From UBA12191 sp009937185 (lineage in GTDB: Bacteria; Planctomycetota; UBA8108; UBA1146), in NCBI GenBank assembly GCA_938075155.1, contig CALJGL010000028.1, forward strand, positions 62,001 to 126,000: DNA of 64,000 nucleotides, in the 5' to 3' direction. This document shows positions 9,404 through 17,910 of this stretch, piece after piece. The notes below the pieces were generated by a model. The model was not told where the DNA came from, did no database searches, and was given only the letters and a program-made list of their open reading frames with translations. Made by a program: the position numbers and the translations under genes. How positions within the stretch are numbered: position 1 is the first letter of the stretch; every line of letters begins with the position of its first letter.

Positions 9404-10108
9404 TCAAGGCTTTGGTAGTCGACATTCGAATGCAACGAGGCGCTCGTAACGCACTCCATCTCTCACCGAATAAGAGCCTGGGACGGCTGCCATTTCCTTG
9501 AGGTAGGCTTCGTCTTCGAAGTAGTAATCGCGGAAAGGGAAATCCTTATCTGCGAGAATACGTACATTCATATCACACTGCTCCAAGAGCGAAATCGTAC
9601 GAGGAACATCTGCCATCGTAGAATGAATAAAGATTAACCGTCCACCTGGTTTTAATAACTTATGTGCTTCAAGAATGAGAGTGTCAATAAAGTAGCGACG
9701 ATAAGCTTTGTTTGAGAGTGCGAATGGGGGATTGGCAACGAGAGTATCAAACTGGCCCTCATTGATTTGGATCCAGTCCGCTACGACGAACTTTACAGGA
9801 CAGGTGATGCCATACTTGTCGAGATTTCTTTGAGCATGACCCAAGATAGAATCATCGACTTCAGTGAGAACCAATTCACTGGCTCCTCGAAGTCCGAGGA
9901 CTACGGCGTGAACGCCGCAACCGGTACCCAATTCCAGAATACGCTCGCCTGAAAAATCCAGTTGCTCAATTGTTTCACCGAGGAGAATCCCATTAGGGGT
10001 TGGATTCCAAACTCCAGCTGGAACATCCAACTGAAGATGAAGATCACCAAATGTGCATTCGAGAGTACTCTCGTCGAGATTTTTGTTAGGAATGTCACCT
10101 TTTAGCAT
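9404..10108 (-). CDS. Class I SAM-dependent methyltransferase with NPPF motif
   Basis: A 234-residue methyltransferase of the MTS/RsmC-like group. The SAM-binding motif is ILELGTGCGVHAVVLGL, the acidic loop is LTEVDD, and the catalytic motif is VANPPF. NPPF/NPPY is characteristic of enzymes that methylate an amino group in adenine, guanine or glutamine, so an rRNA, tRNA or release-factor target is likely, but the substrate cannot be named. The ATG at 10108 follows GAGGAG; the frame stays open upstream to 10267 but that extension is unconserved in character. It ends four bases from the lyase stop on the opposite strand. Confidence 0.8.
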   Translation of the reverse strand: MLKGDIPNKNLDESTLECTFGDLHLQLDVPAGVWNPTPNGILLGETIEQLDFSGERILELGTGCGVHAVVLGLRGASELVLTEVDDSILGHAQRNLDKYGITCPVKFVVADWIQINEGQFDTLVANPPFALSNKAYRRYFIDTLILEAHKLLKPGGRLIFIHSTMADVPRTISLLEQCDMNVRILADKDFPFRDYYFEDEAYLKEMAAVPGSYSVRDGVRYERLVAFECRLPKP

Positions 10109-10325
10109 CGTCGAAGACTCCTCATTCAATCTATTGAGTCTTAAAACATGTAGGGAGAACTGTTCCTCCCAATGATCCTGATCATCGACACAATTTTCAA
10201 ACGTTACGTCTACCGATAAAATGATAATTTTCAAAGTGGGGAGAGCGCACATTTGAGCTCTCATCATGTTAATTCGAAGCCTTTAAGGCAAAAATACTGT
10301 CTGTGGGGCATTTCCCCTGTTAACG

Positions 10326-10904
10326 ATGTCCCCAGAATATTCGTCATCGGAGGTGAGGTTTGGAGTCTTGTCCGTGAATCCTGAAACACCTTCCTCGCGA
10401 GGAAATGATGGGATTTGGGGTCTGCATCGGCAGATTTCCGGGGGACCGCTGCAGTTAGATGCCGTGGATCTTGAGCGATTGCTCCCCGTCGATCGAAAAA
10501 AGTTGCTCCTCGACAAGGTGATTTCACTGCAGCCGGGAGTTCACGGGGTCGCAGAAAAAGCAGTCACTGCGGGGTCATTTAAATTTCGTTCTCAACAAAG
10601 AGATGAGTTTTTGTTTCCTTCGACACAGGCTTTTTCCGCACTCGAACAACTGGCTCTCGTCATTCTATTATCTGCGGAGGGTCTTCAGTCTGGAGATCAA
10701 TGGCCTTCACTCTCCTCGATAAATGAGATGAAAGTCGCTGCGGAAATGGTTGAACCTGGCCTGCTACACATTCATGCCCGCATTGTTGATCAGGAAGAGT
10801 TCTCCTCTGGAGCACTAAAACGATTTACTTTTGAAGGTGTCGTCAGTGTCAACGGCGAAGATTTTGTTGCAGCTTCCTGGGAAATGGAAGCAGGCAAGTC
10901 TTGA
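10326..10904 (+). CDS. FabZ-like hotdog-fold protein lacking the catalytic residues
   Basis: A 192-residue protein whose middle and end read like a 3-hydroxyacyl-ACP dehydratase: LLPVDRKKLLLDKVISLQPG, an FKF segment, a helix FSALEQLALVI, then hotdog strands ending in GVVSVNGEDFVAASWEME. FabZ normally has GHFPGRP followed by PGVLIIEA; here the histidine is absent and the helix glutamate position seems to be serine, by eye. It therefore keeps the fold but probably not the dehydration chemistry. The start is uncertain because the ATG lacks a good ribosome binding site. The gene converges with rpoD. Confidence 0.6.
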   Translation: MSPEYSSSEVRFGVLSVNPETPSSRGNDGIWGLHRQISGGPLQLDAVDLERLLPVDRKKLLLDKVISLQPGVHGVAEKAVTAGSFKFRSQQRDEFLFPSTQAFSALEQLALVILLSAEGLQSGDQWPSLSSINEMKVAAEMVEPGLLHIHARIVDQEEFSSGALKRFTFEGVVSVNGEDFVAASWEMEAGKS

Positions 10905-10906
10905 TT

Positions 10907-10923
10907 CCCGCCGGTTTGGCGGG
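10907..10923 (+). terminator. Weak GC hairpin between convergent genes
   Basis: CCCGCC (10907-10912) pairs with GGCGGG (10918-10923) around a 5-nt loop just after the hotdog gene stop. There is no T-run on either strand, so it is at best a weak or Rho-assisted end shared with rpoD. Confidence 0.35.
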
Positions 10924-10972
10924 TTAGCGCGCGTCAGAACTTGCCTGCTTCATACTATCTCGGAAATCTATT

Positions 10973-12658
10973 TTATCCGTCGAGGAATCCCTCAAGGTTT
11001 CTTGATCTTACTGGGTGACGTAATTTCTTTAGGGCCCTGATTTCGATCTGGCGGATTCGTTCGCGGGTGACTTTAAACTTCTTCCCCAACTCTTCAAGGG
11101 TGTATGTTTCGTCTTTCCCGATTCCGAATCTCAGCTTGATAACTTCTCTTTCGCGGAGGCTCAAGGTTTCCAGAACATGAGTCATGCGACGCTTGAGTGC
11201 TTCTTCGGAAATCAAGTCAGAGGGATTCTCGAAGCGGTAATCCTCAATGAATTCTCCGAAAGTAGATTCGTCGTCGGGACCCATGGGAGTGGAGAGTGAA
11301 ACAGGGACTCTGCTCAGGCGAATCATCGCTTCCAACTCCGATGCTGGTACTTCCAACTCTTCAGCAATCTCATGAAGATCAGGTCTACGGCCAGTTCTTT
11401 GAAGGTGCTCGCGACTGACTCCACCCAACTTGCTCATAGTTTCTGACATGTAAACCGGAAGTCTTACCATTCTGGATTTTTCAGCGATGGCTCTGCTGAT
11501 GGCTTGGCGAATCCACCAGGTAGCGTAGGTCGAGAACTTGTAGCCTTTACTGTAGTCGTACTTTTCACAAGCGCGCATCAGGCCGGTGTTTCCTTCTTGG
11601 ATCAAGTCAAGGAAACTGAGTCCACGACCTCTGTACTTTTTCGCGACACTGACGACAAGGCGAAGGTTTCCACTGGAAAGTCCTCCCTTTGCATCTTCAT
11701 AACGCTTGAAGTGTAGGGTGATTTCACGAGCGCGCTCAATGAATGCAGGGTAGGGCTCAAGAATAGCTTCATTGATATCGTCGAATTCTTTTCCTATCGC
11801 ACGCTTGTTGCGAATTCGTAGACCAACGATCGCTTTTTCCAGCTTCTTACCAAGAATCTCTATCTCGTTTTGGAAGCGTCCAATGTAAGTCATCTTCAAC
11901 TTGTAAGACTCCAGTAAACGAGCGAGCTTCAAGATTCTATTATGTAAGCGCTTTTCGATTTTAGGTCTCTCTGCCTTGTCGTTCAGGGGCAGATCTTCGA
12001 GGTCGAGAGTGTCGAGTTGGTTAGAACGAAACAACTGACGCATGCGCGGAAGTTCTTTCTCCAAGCGATCGAAGAAAGTTTGACGATCACCTTTACGAGA
12101 AAGAGTCAGATCCAGACTTTTTTCTACAAGTCGCGTTCCATTATTGATCTGCTCTAAAAACTGGAGTGTCTCGTCTTGACCCAGTGCCGTCATGTAGATG
12201 TTTCTGCTGAGGGACTTTTGACTATTCTCAATCTCCTGTGCGTAATGAATCTCTTCTTCGCGGGTCAGCAGTGGAATCGAGGCCATTTGTGAGAAGTACA
12301 TCCGAATAGGATCATCGAGAGCTTTGACAGCCATACGCTCAGCGGTTTCACCAGCAGCGGCAGCGGCTGCTTCAGCGTCTTTACGCTCTTTCTCTAACTG
12401 TTCCTTCAACTCTTTTTCTGCCTCTACGGCTTCCTTTTCGTTGAATTCAACGGTGTCGAGAATATCTGTTTCCTCTTCGGAGACGTCGTCGATGATTTCG
12501 CATTCGAGTTCTCTGAGTAGTCCCTGAACCATTGCGAACTTTTTAGCGTTCTTTTTGATTTCAGGGAGTTTGTCAAGAAGTACAGAGAGTTCCATCTCTT
12601 TCTTCTCGTTGATGGTTGCCAGCAAATCTTTGATTCGCTTTTTGAACGGCTTTTTCAA
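10973..12658 (-). CDS. rpoD: RNA polymerase primary sigma factor (RpoD-like)
   Basis: A 561-residue group 1 sigma factor. A short N-terminal domain resembling region 1.1 is followed by acidic sequence; region 1.2 is DDPIRMYFSQMASIPLLTREEE, and regions 2.1-2.4 include NLRLVVSVAKKYRGRG, DLIQEGNTGLMRACEKYDY and FSTYATWWIRQAI. Regions 3 and 4 follow, with LSLREREVIKLRFG and the helix-turn-helix TLEELGKKFKVTRERIRQIE. I place the start at a TTG at 12658, because a perfect AGGAGG lies six bases upstream; the frame stays open to an ATG at 12751 but that stretch has no sigma character. This is the expected housekeeping sigma factor. Confidence 0.93.
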   Translation of the reverse strand: MKKPFKKRIKDLLATINEKKEMELSVLLDKLPEIKKNAKKFAMVQGLLRELECEIIDDVSEEETDILDTVEFNEKEAVEAEKELKEQLEKERKDAEAAAAAAGETAERMAVKALDDPIRMYFSQMASIPLLTREEEIHYAQEIENSQKSLSRNIYMTALGQDETLQFLEQINNGTRLVEKSLDLTLSRKGDRQTFFDRLEKELPRMRQLFRSNQLDTLDLEDLPLNDKAERPKIEKRLHNRILKLARLLESYKLKMTYIGRFQNEIEILGKKLEKAIVGLRIRNKRAIGKEFDDINEAILEPYPAFIERAREITLHFKRYEDAKGGLSSGNLRLVVSVAKKYRGRGLSFLDLIQEGNTGLMRACEKYDYSKGYKFSTYATWWIRQAISRAIAEKSRMVRLPVYMSETMSKLGGVSREHLQRTGRRPDLHEIAEELEVPASELEAMIRLSRVPVSLSTPMGPDDESTFGEFIEDYRFENPSDLISEEALKRRMTHVLETLSLREREVIKLRFGIGKDETYTLEELGKKFKVTRERIRQIEIRALKKLRHPVRSRNLEGFLDG

Positions 12659-12840
12659 GGTGCGCCTCCTGAACGGTCGTTCTCGTGGGAGGGGTCTCGG
12701 ACCCCAGACTAGAGAACAGTGGCAATCCGTGTACCCGGTCAGGAGTGCCATTTAAGGGGTGCAGGAGATTCAGGGGGGTGAAATGGTTCCAAAATCGAAA
12801 GGAGTGTCCATGTCTTGAGCAGTTACTGAAGCGTCGCGTC

Positions 12841-14436
12841 TCAGTCCGCGTTTTCTGTGGAAATCCCGTAGCGCTTCATCTTGGCGTATAAGGTCGTTTT
12901 GGGAATGCCGAGGGATTGGCAAACGTCGCCTCTATGTCCATCGAATGTCTCGAGAGCTTCGCTGATCCAGCGTTTCTCCAGCTCTTCAACCATAGCCTTC
13001 ATCGAACCAGCGGATTTGACCGCTTCCAGATCTACTGAAGTGTTTGAGGGTTTGTTGCTGGCTGAGGATTCACCGATGGCGGAAAAGTCTGTCGCATCGA
13101 GATGTTCAATCGCAAGTGCATGGACTCGACGCATTTCATTTTGTAACTGGCGAATATTTCCGGGCCATTCATTCCGTAATAGGTGTTCTCGTACACCCTC
13201 GTTCAATGTGTATTCACTTCCTGAAACCTGATTGAGATCAGAAAGGAAGTGTTCTGCCAGAAGAATGACGTCGTCACCTCTATCCCTGAGGGGCGGAAGG
13301 TGCACATTGATCACATTGAGCCGATAGAAGAGATCTTCTCTAAAACGACCTTCACGGACTTCTACGGTGAGATCCCGATTGGTCGCAGAGACGATTCTGA
13401 CATCGATTTTAATTTGTTCTTGTCCGCCGACCCTACGAATCACACCTTCTTGAATCACACGGAGTAGCTTCTTTTGGAGACCGGGAGATGTATCGCCAAT
13501 TTCATCGAGGAAAATGGTTCCACCGTGGGCCAATTCAAACAATCCTGGTCTGTCCTCAGTCGCTCCTGTGTAAGCCCCTTTGACGCACCCGAATAACTCT
13601 GTTTCGAGAAGTGTTTCTGTGATGGCTCCACAATTTTCACTGACAAATGGACCAGAAGCTCGATCACTTCGATCATGAACAGATCGAGCTGCCAATTCTT
13701 TACCGGTTCCGCTCTCACCCGTTACAAGAACAGGGACCTGGCTTGCGGCTACCTTTTGAATCAGTTTTTTTGCTGACTGAAGCTCAACATGCTCACCGAT
13801 GATTTCTGCTGTCGATTCTGAAGCGAAGTCGGAACGAACAACGGGCACTTTTCCGGTAGTAGACTTTTCAGATCGATCGGATTTTATTCCTATCGGTCGA
13901 GCTGAAGGCTGAACGATGTTTTGAATAGCTGCGGCAGCAATACTGACAAGAAGATCATTTTCGAGTTGGGAGGGGAGTGTCTGAAAACGGTGATCTAGAT
14001 AGAGAACCGTATCTGAGCCCAATGGAAGCACGAGCAGAGATTTGGTTCTCGGGATATTTTCGCGATCCCAACGGTCTCGATCGGACAGGAGAGGGACGTC
14101 CATGCACTGCCAAGGTTTATTCTGGCTGATGACTCGTTCAATGAGTGGGAAGATCACCTTCGTCAGAGGTTGTTTGATGTTCTCTTGATCGAGATTTCGG
14201 GCCAAAAGACATTCTGGTTCGGCTTCTGTGGCTTTGGCGATCAAGAAGATTCTTTCGGCCGAACTGCGTTCGAGAAGGGTGTCGAGGAGGAGAGGAAGGA
14301 GATCAGGAGATGGCAGATGGAACCAACGGCCCACCTCAGAGATCAGCTGGGTAGATTCTCCTGCTTTCTCGAGTTGATCCCTCAGGACCCCTGGAAGGGC
14401 CCCTGTGGTCATTTCGATATCTCTGGCGGTCTCCAT
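12841..14436 (-). CDS. Sigma-54-dependent transcriptional activator, GAF-like sensor, no receiver domain
   Basis: A 531-residue activator. Residues 1 to about 190 form a GAF-like sensory region rather than a phosphoreceiver. The AAA+ domain has Walker A GESGTGKELAA, a GAYTGA loop (consensus GAFTGA, which touches sigma-54), Walker B GGTIFLDEIGD and the arginine-finger segment FREDLFYRLNV. A Fis-type helix-turn-helix ends the protein (CQSLGIPKTTLYAKMKRYGI). It should open sigma-54 promoters in response to an unknown ligand or partner. AGAGGT precedes the ATG. It diverges from ndk across 212 bp rich in inverted repeats. Confidence 0.9.
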   Translation of the reverse strand: METARDIEMTTGALPGVLRDQLEKAGESTQLISEVGRWFHLPSPDLLPLLLDTLLERSSAERIFLIAKATEAEPECLLARNLDQENIKQPLTKVIFPLIERVISQNKPWQCMDVPLLSDRDRWDRENIPRTKSLLVLPLGSDTVLYLDHRFQTLPSQLENDLLVSIAAAAIQNIVQPSARPIGIKSDRSEKSTTGKVPVVRSDFASESTAEIIGEHVELQSAKKLIQKVAASQVPVLVTGESGTGKELAARSVHDRSDRASGPFVSENCGAITETLLETELFGCVKGAYTGATEDRPGLFELAHGGTIFLDEIGDTSPGLQKKLLRVIQEGVIRRVGGQEQIKIDVRIVSATNRDLTVEVREGRFREDLFYRLNVINVHLPPLRDRGDDVILLAEHFLSDLNQVSGSEYTLNEGVREHLLRNEWPGNIRQLQNEMRRVHALAIEHLDATDFSAIGESSASNKPSNTSVDLEAVKSAGSMKAMVEELEKRWISEALETFDGHRGDVCQSLGIPKTTLYAKMKRYGISTENAD

Positions 14437-14538
14437 GACAACGACCTCTTTTCAACCCGACCGATCCACTGGAAATCGGGCAACGACTTGCGAGAATCTA
14501 ACTTGAGGGTTCCGAGCCAAGCTGGGTTCCCAATCAAG

Positions 14539-14631
14539 GATCCGGGTACGTTTCCCGGATCTTCGGAGATCTATTCCCTCGGGAACGGATCCTGCCGTGA
14601 AGAAGCATAACATCCGGGGGCCAAATCCCCC
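14539..14631 (+). promoter_or_regulatory. Inverted repeats in the ndk leader and divergent promoter region
   Basis: GATCCGGG (14539-14546) and CCCGGATC (14554-14561) form an 8-bp stem with a 7-nt loop. Closer to ndk, GGGGG (14616-14620) and CCCCC (14627-14631) form a hairpin six bases before the GGAGG ribosome binding site. They could be operators, an RNA leader structure or the end of an upstream transcript; nothing in sequence decides this. Confidence 0.35.
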
Positions 14632-14648
14632 TGTTTGGAGGACGATCC

Positions 14649-15101
14649 ATGGAGCGCACACTCATTTTACTCAAGCCCGATGCGGTGCAAAGACGCCTCA
14701 TTGGCCCGATTGTCGAGAGATTCGAGAGAAAGGGTCTCAAGGTTGTCGGTATGAAATTAATGCAAATCAGTGATGAACTCGCTGCTACGCATTATGGAGA
14801 TCACAAGGGGAAACCGTTTTATGACGGTTTGGTCAGCTTCATGACTTCTGCTCCTGTGGTGGCATTAGCCTTGGAAGGTAACAAAGCCATCAGCGTTTGT
14901 CGCAAATTGATGGGAGCCACTTTTGGCTGCGATGCGGAAGCGGGCACTATCCGTGGAGATTTTGGTATCTCAAACGGGTTCAACCTCGTTCACGGGTCTG
15001 ATAGCCCGGAAGCAGCGCAGCGTGAATTGGAATTATTCTTTAGTGAGGGCGATGTATTGGGATACGACCTCATTGATGATAAATGGAATGCTGCGGAGTA
15101 A
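14649..15101 (+). CDS. ndk: Nucleoside diphosphate kinase
   Basis: A 150-residue NDK, slightly longer than the usual 140. It opens with MERTLILLKPDAVQR, the P-loop-free phosphate-binding start of the family, and has the catalytic histidine in NLVHGSDSPE, preceded by GTIRGDFG. The enzyme transfers gamma-phosphate between nucleoside triphosphates and diphosphates through a phosphohistidine. GGAGG lies seven bases before the ATG. It is monocistronic by appearance, with a hairpin in the leader and an intrinsic terminator after it. Confidence 0.96.
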   Translation: MERTLILLKPDAVQRRLIGPIVERFERKGLKVVGMKLMQISDELAATHYGDHKGKPFYDGLVSFMTSAPVVALALEGNKAISVCRKLMGATFGCDAEAGTIRGDFGISNGFNLVHGSDSPEAAQRELELFFSEGDVLGYDLIDDKWNAAE

Positions 15102-15111
15102 TTTCCGAAAG

Positions 15112-15148
15112 TTCCCGACGGGAAGTGATCCTTTCCGTCGGGAATTTT
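15112..15148 (+). terminator. Intrinsic terminator after ndk
   Basis: TTCCCGACGG (15112-15121) pairs with CCGTCGGGAA (15135-15144) across a 13-nt loop, followed by TTTT. It ends only seven bases before the ATG of the next gene, so that gene either has a promoter overlapping the terminator or is expressed by read-through. Confidence 0.75.
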
Positions 15149-15155
15149 ATTCGTC

Positions 15156-16712
15156 ATGAATTCTCCTGCCCTTCCCACGAGTCTCCGTAGCGAGGAAATC
15201 GCTCTTCTCGTTTCAGAACTTTCTGTTGTTCTTCCTGGACAGAGAGTTGGCAAAGTCTTTGACGCTCCCCACGGTAATATTCGAATCGTCATCGGATCAG
15301 GTGCCAGAAAATTGCATCTCTTGATCTCTGTACATCCCAGCACTTCAAGAATGATTCTGGAGTCGCAGGCGAGTCCAGCGCCGGATACACCGGGTGAGAT
15401 GGTGACACGTTTGAGAAGCCTGCTCACAGGAGCACTGATCAATGCAGTGGATCAGCCGGGTGGTGATCGAGTCATGCGCTTGCGACTCTCTTTCGGTAAG
15501 AACAAACATGCTCGTAGAGATGTAGTTCTTGAAATGTTTGGACGTATGGGGCGTCTCCTCGTCGTTGAGGGGAAGCCAACCCGAATACGTTTCGTCACTG
15601 GCAGAGGGGGATTAGGGACGGGAGAGCCTTATCAATATCCGCAAGCTCCTGAACCGGACGATCGACGAATCCCCGGTGGTGTCTCTCCGACTCTACCCTT
15701 TGAACCTCTTCAATTGCTGCCCATCGAATCACGGGGTGGAGAGATCCCGTATCATCATTGGTTAGCTCCTCAGTTAGCCGAGCGTGAAGAGCAGCTATTG
15801 CTGTCCGGCCAGATGAGGCAGAGACATCAGGAATTGAATCGTCAGGAAAAAATTCTCTCGAGAAGGCTGGGGAATCTAGAGAGTGATCTCGGACGCTCAC
15901 TCGATTGGGAATCTTTTCAGCAAAAAGGTGAGTTGTTGAAAACAGCACTTTCCAAACTGAAACGCGGGATGGCAAAGATTGAAGTGGAAGACTGGTATCA
16001 AGAAGGATCACCATTAGTGGAGATCTCACTTATCTCTGAGAAGACTCCGATACAGAATGTGGAAAAGTATTTCCACAAAGCTCGAAAAGGAAAAAGGTCG
16101 ATTGATCAATTGACGTCGAGATGTGAACAGGCTCGCCACCAAATTCAAGAGATCGTTGATCTCAGAAATGAAGGGGAGTCTCTCCAGCAAGACGATGGAC
16201 TCCTGATCCCAGACCACGTTGATTCCTGGTGCCACAAGGTGGATCAATGGAGCCGTAAGTTTGGAAAGAAACGCCAGCAACCTCCGATTCAATCTCGTAA
16301 AGGGCGTAAGAACACAGTGCCACGTCCCTTCCAGAGATTTCGAAGTCGCGAAGGCTTCGAGATTCTAGTGGGTCGCAGTGCTCGTGAAAATGACGACCTG
16401 AGTATTCGGACAGCGAGTGGAAACGATCTTTTTTTTCATATTGCCGGAAAGCCAGGCCCCCATGTGATCCTCCGTGTTCCAAGAGGCAGTCAGCCTTCAC
16501 CCGAGAGTATCGAAGATGCCGCTTATGTTGCGGCTCATCGATCGGGTTGGAGAGGTCCTGGTGGAGTCGCCGTCCATTGGACGGAGGCCAAGTATGTGCG
16601 TAAACCCAAGGGATTGCCCCCTGGCAAGGTCTTCATCGACAGGGAGCGAGAACACTGGGTCGCACCTCGAGACGAAGGCCTCGCTGGCTTACAGGCTGAA
16701 TCACAGGATTGA
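15156..16712 (+). CDS. NFACT family protein, RqcH homologue
   Basis: A 518-residue protein with the NFACT-N domain at residues 5-180, a coiled-coil middle (about 230-360) and a C-terminal NFACT-R domain (DDLSIRTASGNDLFFHIAGKP split as DDLSIRTAS and DLFFHIAGKPGPHVILR, then YVRKPKGLPPGKV). Asp104-Arg105 in GGDRVMRLRL matches the DR pair that in RqcH/Rqc2 is needed to recruit tRNA-Ala for C-terminal tailing of stalled nascent chains. A role in ribosome quality control on the 50S subunit is therefore likely. Older annotations call the family fibronectin-binding. The upstream sequence is occupied by the ndk terminator. Confidence 0.87.
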   Translation: MNSPALPTSLRSEEIALLVSELSVVLPGQRVGKVFDAPHGNIRIVIGSGARKLHLLISVHPSTSRMILESQASPAPDTPGEMVTRLRSLLTGALINAVDQPGGDRVMRLRLSFGKNKHARRDVVLEMFGRMGRLLVVEGKPTRIRFVTGRGGLGTGEPYQYPQAPEPDDRRIPGGVSPTLPFEPLQLLPIESRGGEIPYHHWLAPQLAEREEQLLLSGQMRQRHQELNRQEKILSRRLGNLESDLGRSLDWESFQQKGELLKTALSKLKRGMAKIEVEDWYQEGSPLVEISLISEKTPIQNVEKYFHKARKGKRSIDQLTSRCEQARHQIQEIVDLRNEGESLQQDDGLLIPDHVDSWCHKVDQWSRKFGKKRQQPPIQSRKGRKNTVPRPFQRFRSREGFEILVGRSARENDDLSIRTASGNDLFFHIAGKPGPHVILRVPRGSQPSPESIEDAAYVAAHRSGWRGPGGVAVHWTEAKYVRKPKGLPPGKVFIDREREHWVAPRDEGLAGLQAESQD

Positions 16713-16803
16713 GCTTCTTTAGACCTTCGCTTTTCACATCCATAGTCTTCAACTAGAATCATGGACTCTTGACAGAGAGTCTCATCCTGTGAAAGGGATA
16801 TCC

Positions 16804-17571
16804 ATGGAGCAACCCACCGGAATAAATGGACGCCAAAGAACACTCTCTTCTGAGAAGAGTTCCAGGGTTCAGTTCAGACTATTGTCATTCTTTTTTGTAT
16901 CTCTCTTCATGCTATCAAGTCTGGTTCTTTCAGGTTGCGGAGGATTGGGAAATACCAAAGTAAGCGAAGACGATGAAATTGATGCTGTGGAAATTGCGAA
17001 GCTCGTCACCCGTAACAAGAAAGCCGTTGAGAGATTGATTCAAGAAGTGATGGAGACTGTCGACGCCGATGACGAGAGCAGTATTTTAACCAATATCGGC
17101 AAGTACAAAGAGGCTGCCTTATTAATGGACGAAGCGGTGAAGGTTACGCCGAGTTCTATGGAGCCACGTCTGATCCGCTTTGAGGTTAGAAAAAGAATCG
17201 CCGACGGTTACACTGTGCTCTATGCCTATGCAGATGAAGAGTGCACGCCTCTGGAAGATGAAGGTCTCAAGCCCTCTGATGAGTTACTACGAAAGAGGGC
17301 TGAGGCAAAAGTCAATGCAGAGCGCTGGTTGAAATTAGCTAGGCGCGATATGGAGACGCATCTCGGTACCTCTTCGGTGCAATTTCAAAGACCAGACCAA
17401 TATTGGGCTCTTCAAGTGATCTATGTTCAGTTGGGGGATTACATCAATGCTCGAATGACTCTTCTGAGATTGCTCGAAACACACGGTACCCGTATCGAAG
17501 CAGGTTTTCGTCGGGACATCGATTCCCGTATCCGCTACTTCCAACAGCGCATCATCGACGAAGAGGGATAG
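16804..17571 (+). CDS. Lipoprotein of unknown function with TPR-like helices
   Basis: A roughly 255-residue exported protein. After a basic N-terminus there is a hydrophobic stretch (FRLLSFFFVSLFMLSSLVL) and the lipobox LSGC near residue 45, so it should be anchored by lipidated cysteine. The mature part is helical and charged, with pairs that look like degenerate tetratricopeptide repeats (around KYKEAALLMDEAVKVTP and QVIYVQLGDYINARMTLLRLL). Such proteins often scaffold envelope complexes. The ATG at 16804 follows AAAGGGAT; a GTG at 16789 is an alternative. I recognise no named family. Confidence 0.7.
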   Translation: MEQPTGINGRQRTLSSEKSSRVQFRLLSFFFVSLFMLSSLVLSGCGGLGNTKVSEDDEIDAVEIAKLVTRNKKAVERLIQEVMETVDADDESSILTNIGKYKEAALLMDEAVKVTPSSMEPRLIRFEVRKRIADGYTVLYAYADEECTPLEDEGLKPSDELLRKRAEAKVNAERWLKLARRDMETHLGTSSVQFQRPDQYWALQVIYVQLGDYINARMTLLRLLETHGTRIEAGFRRDIDSRIRYFQQRIIDEEG

Positions 17572-17910
17572 GTCGAGAAGCCCTGACGTATCAGCTGAAG
17601 AGTCCGACAAGACGAGATCGCTTGAGTCAGGGATTACGCTCACACCATACACTCCCATATGCCTGATCGTATGAATGGGGTTTGTCATCGCGAGCGATGA
17701 CGAAATCCGTGAATACACCCGCCCAAATGGTCTAGTTCGCCATTTTATTGTTTTTCTCTCGGCCCCCGGTTTGCCGGCAATTACGACCCGATGCTAGTCT
17801 TCGTTGGTACTCCCTCTGGCGTGCCATGAAGCCCGTGAGGGCGTCGATCAAACCCGGCTTCCATATCGACCTCGAGTCGAAGATTGAAGCCCCAGAGAGA
17901 CGGTGACTGG
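17572..17910 (+). other. 339-bp non-coding region upstream of the coiled-coil/actin-like pair
   Basis: No plausible gene on either strand. Two palindromes stand out: GTCATCGC-ga-GCGATGAC at 17684-17701, a perfect 8-bp inverted repeat with no T-run after it, and TTGCCGGCAA near 17770. The long leader suggests regulated transcription of the two genes that follow; operator function is a guess. Confidence 0.4.
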
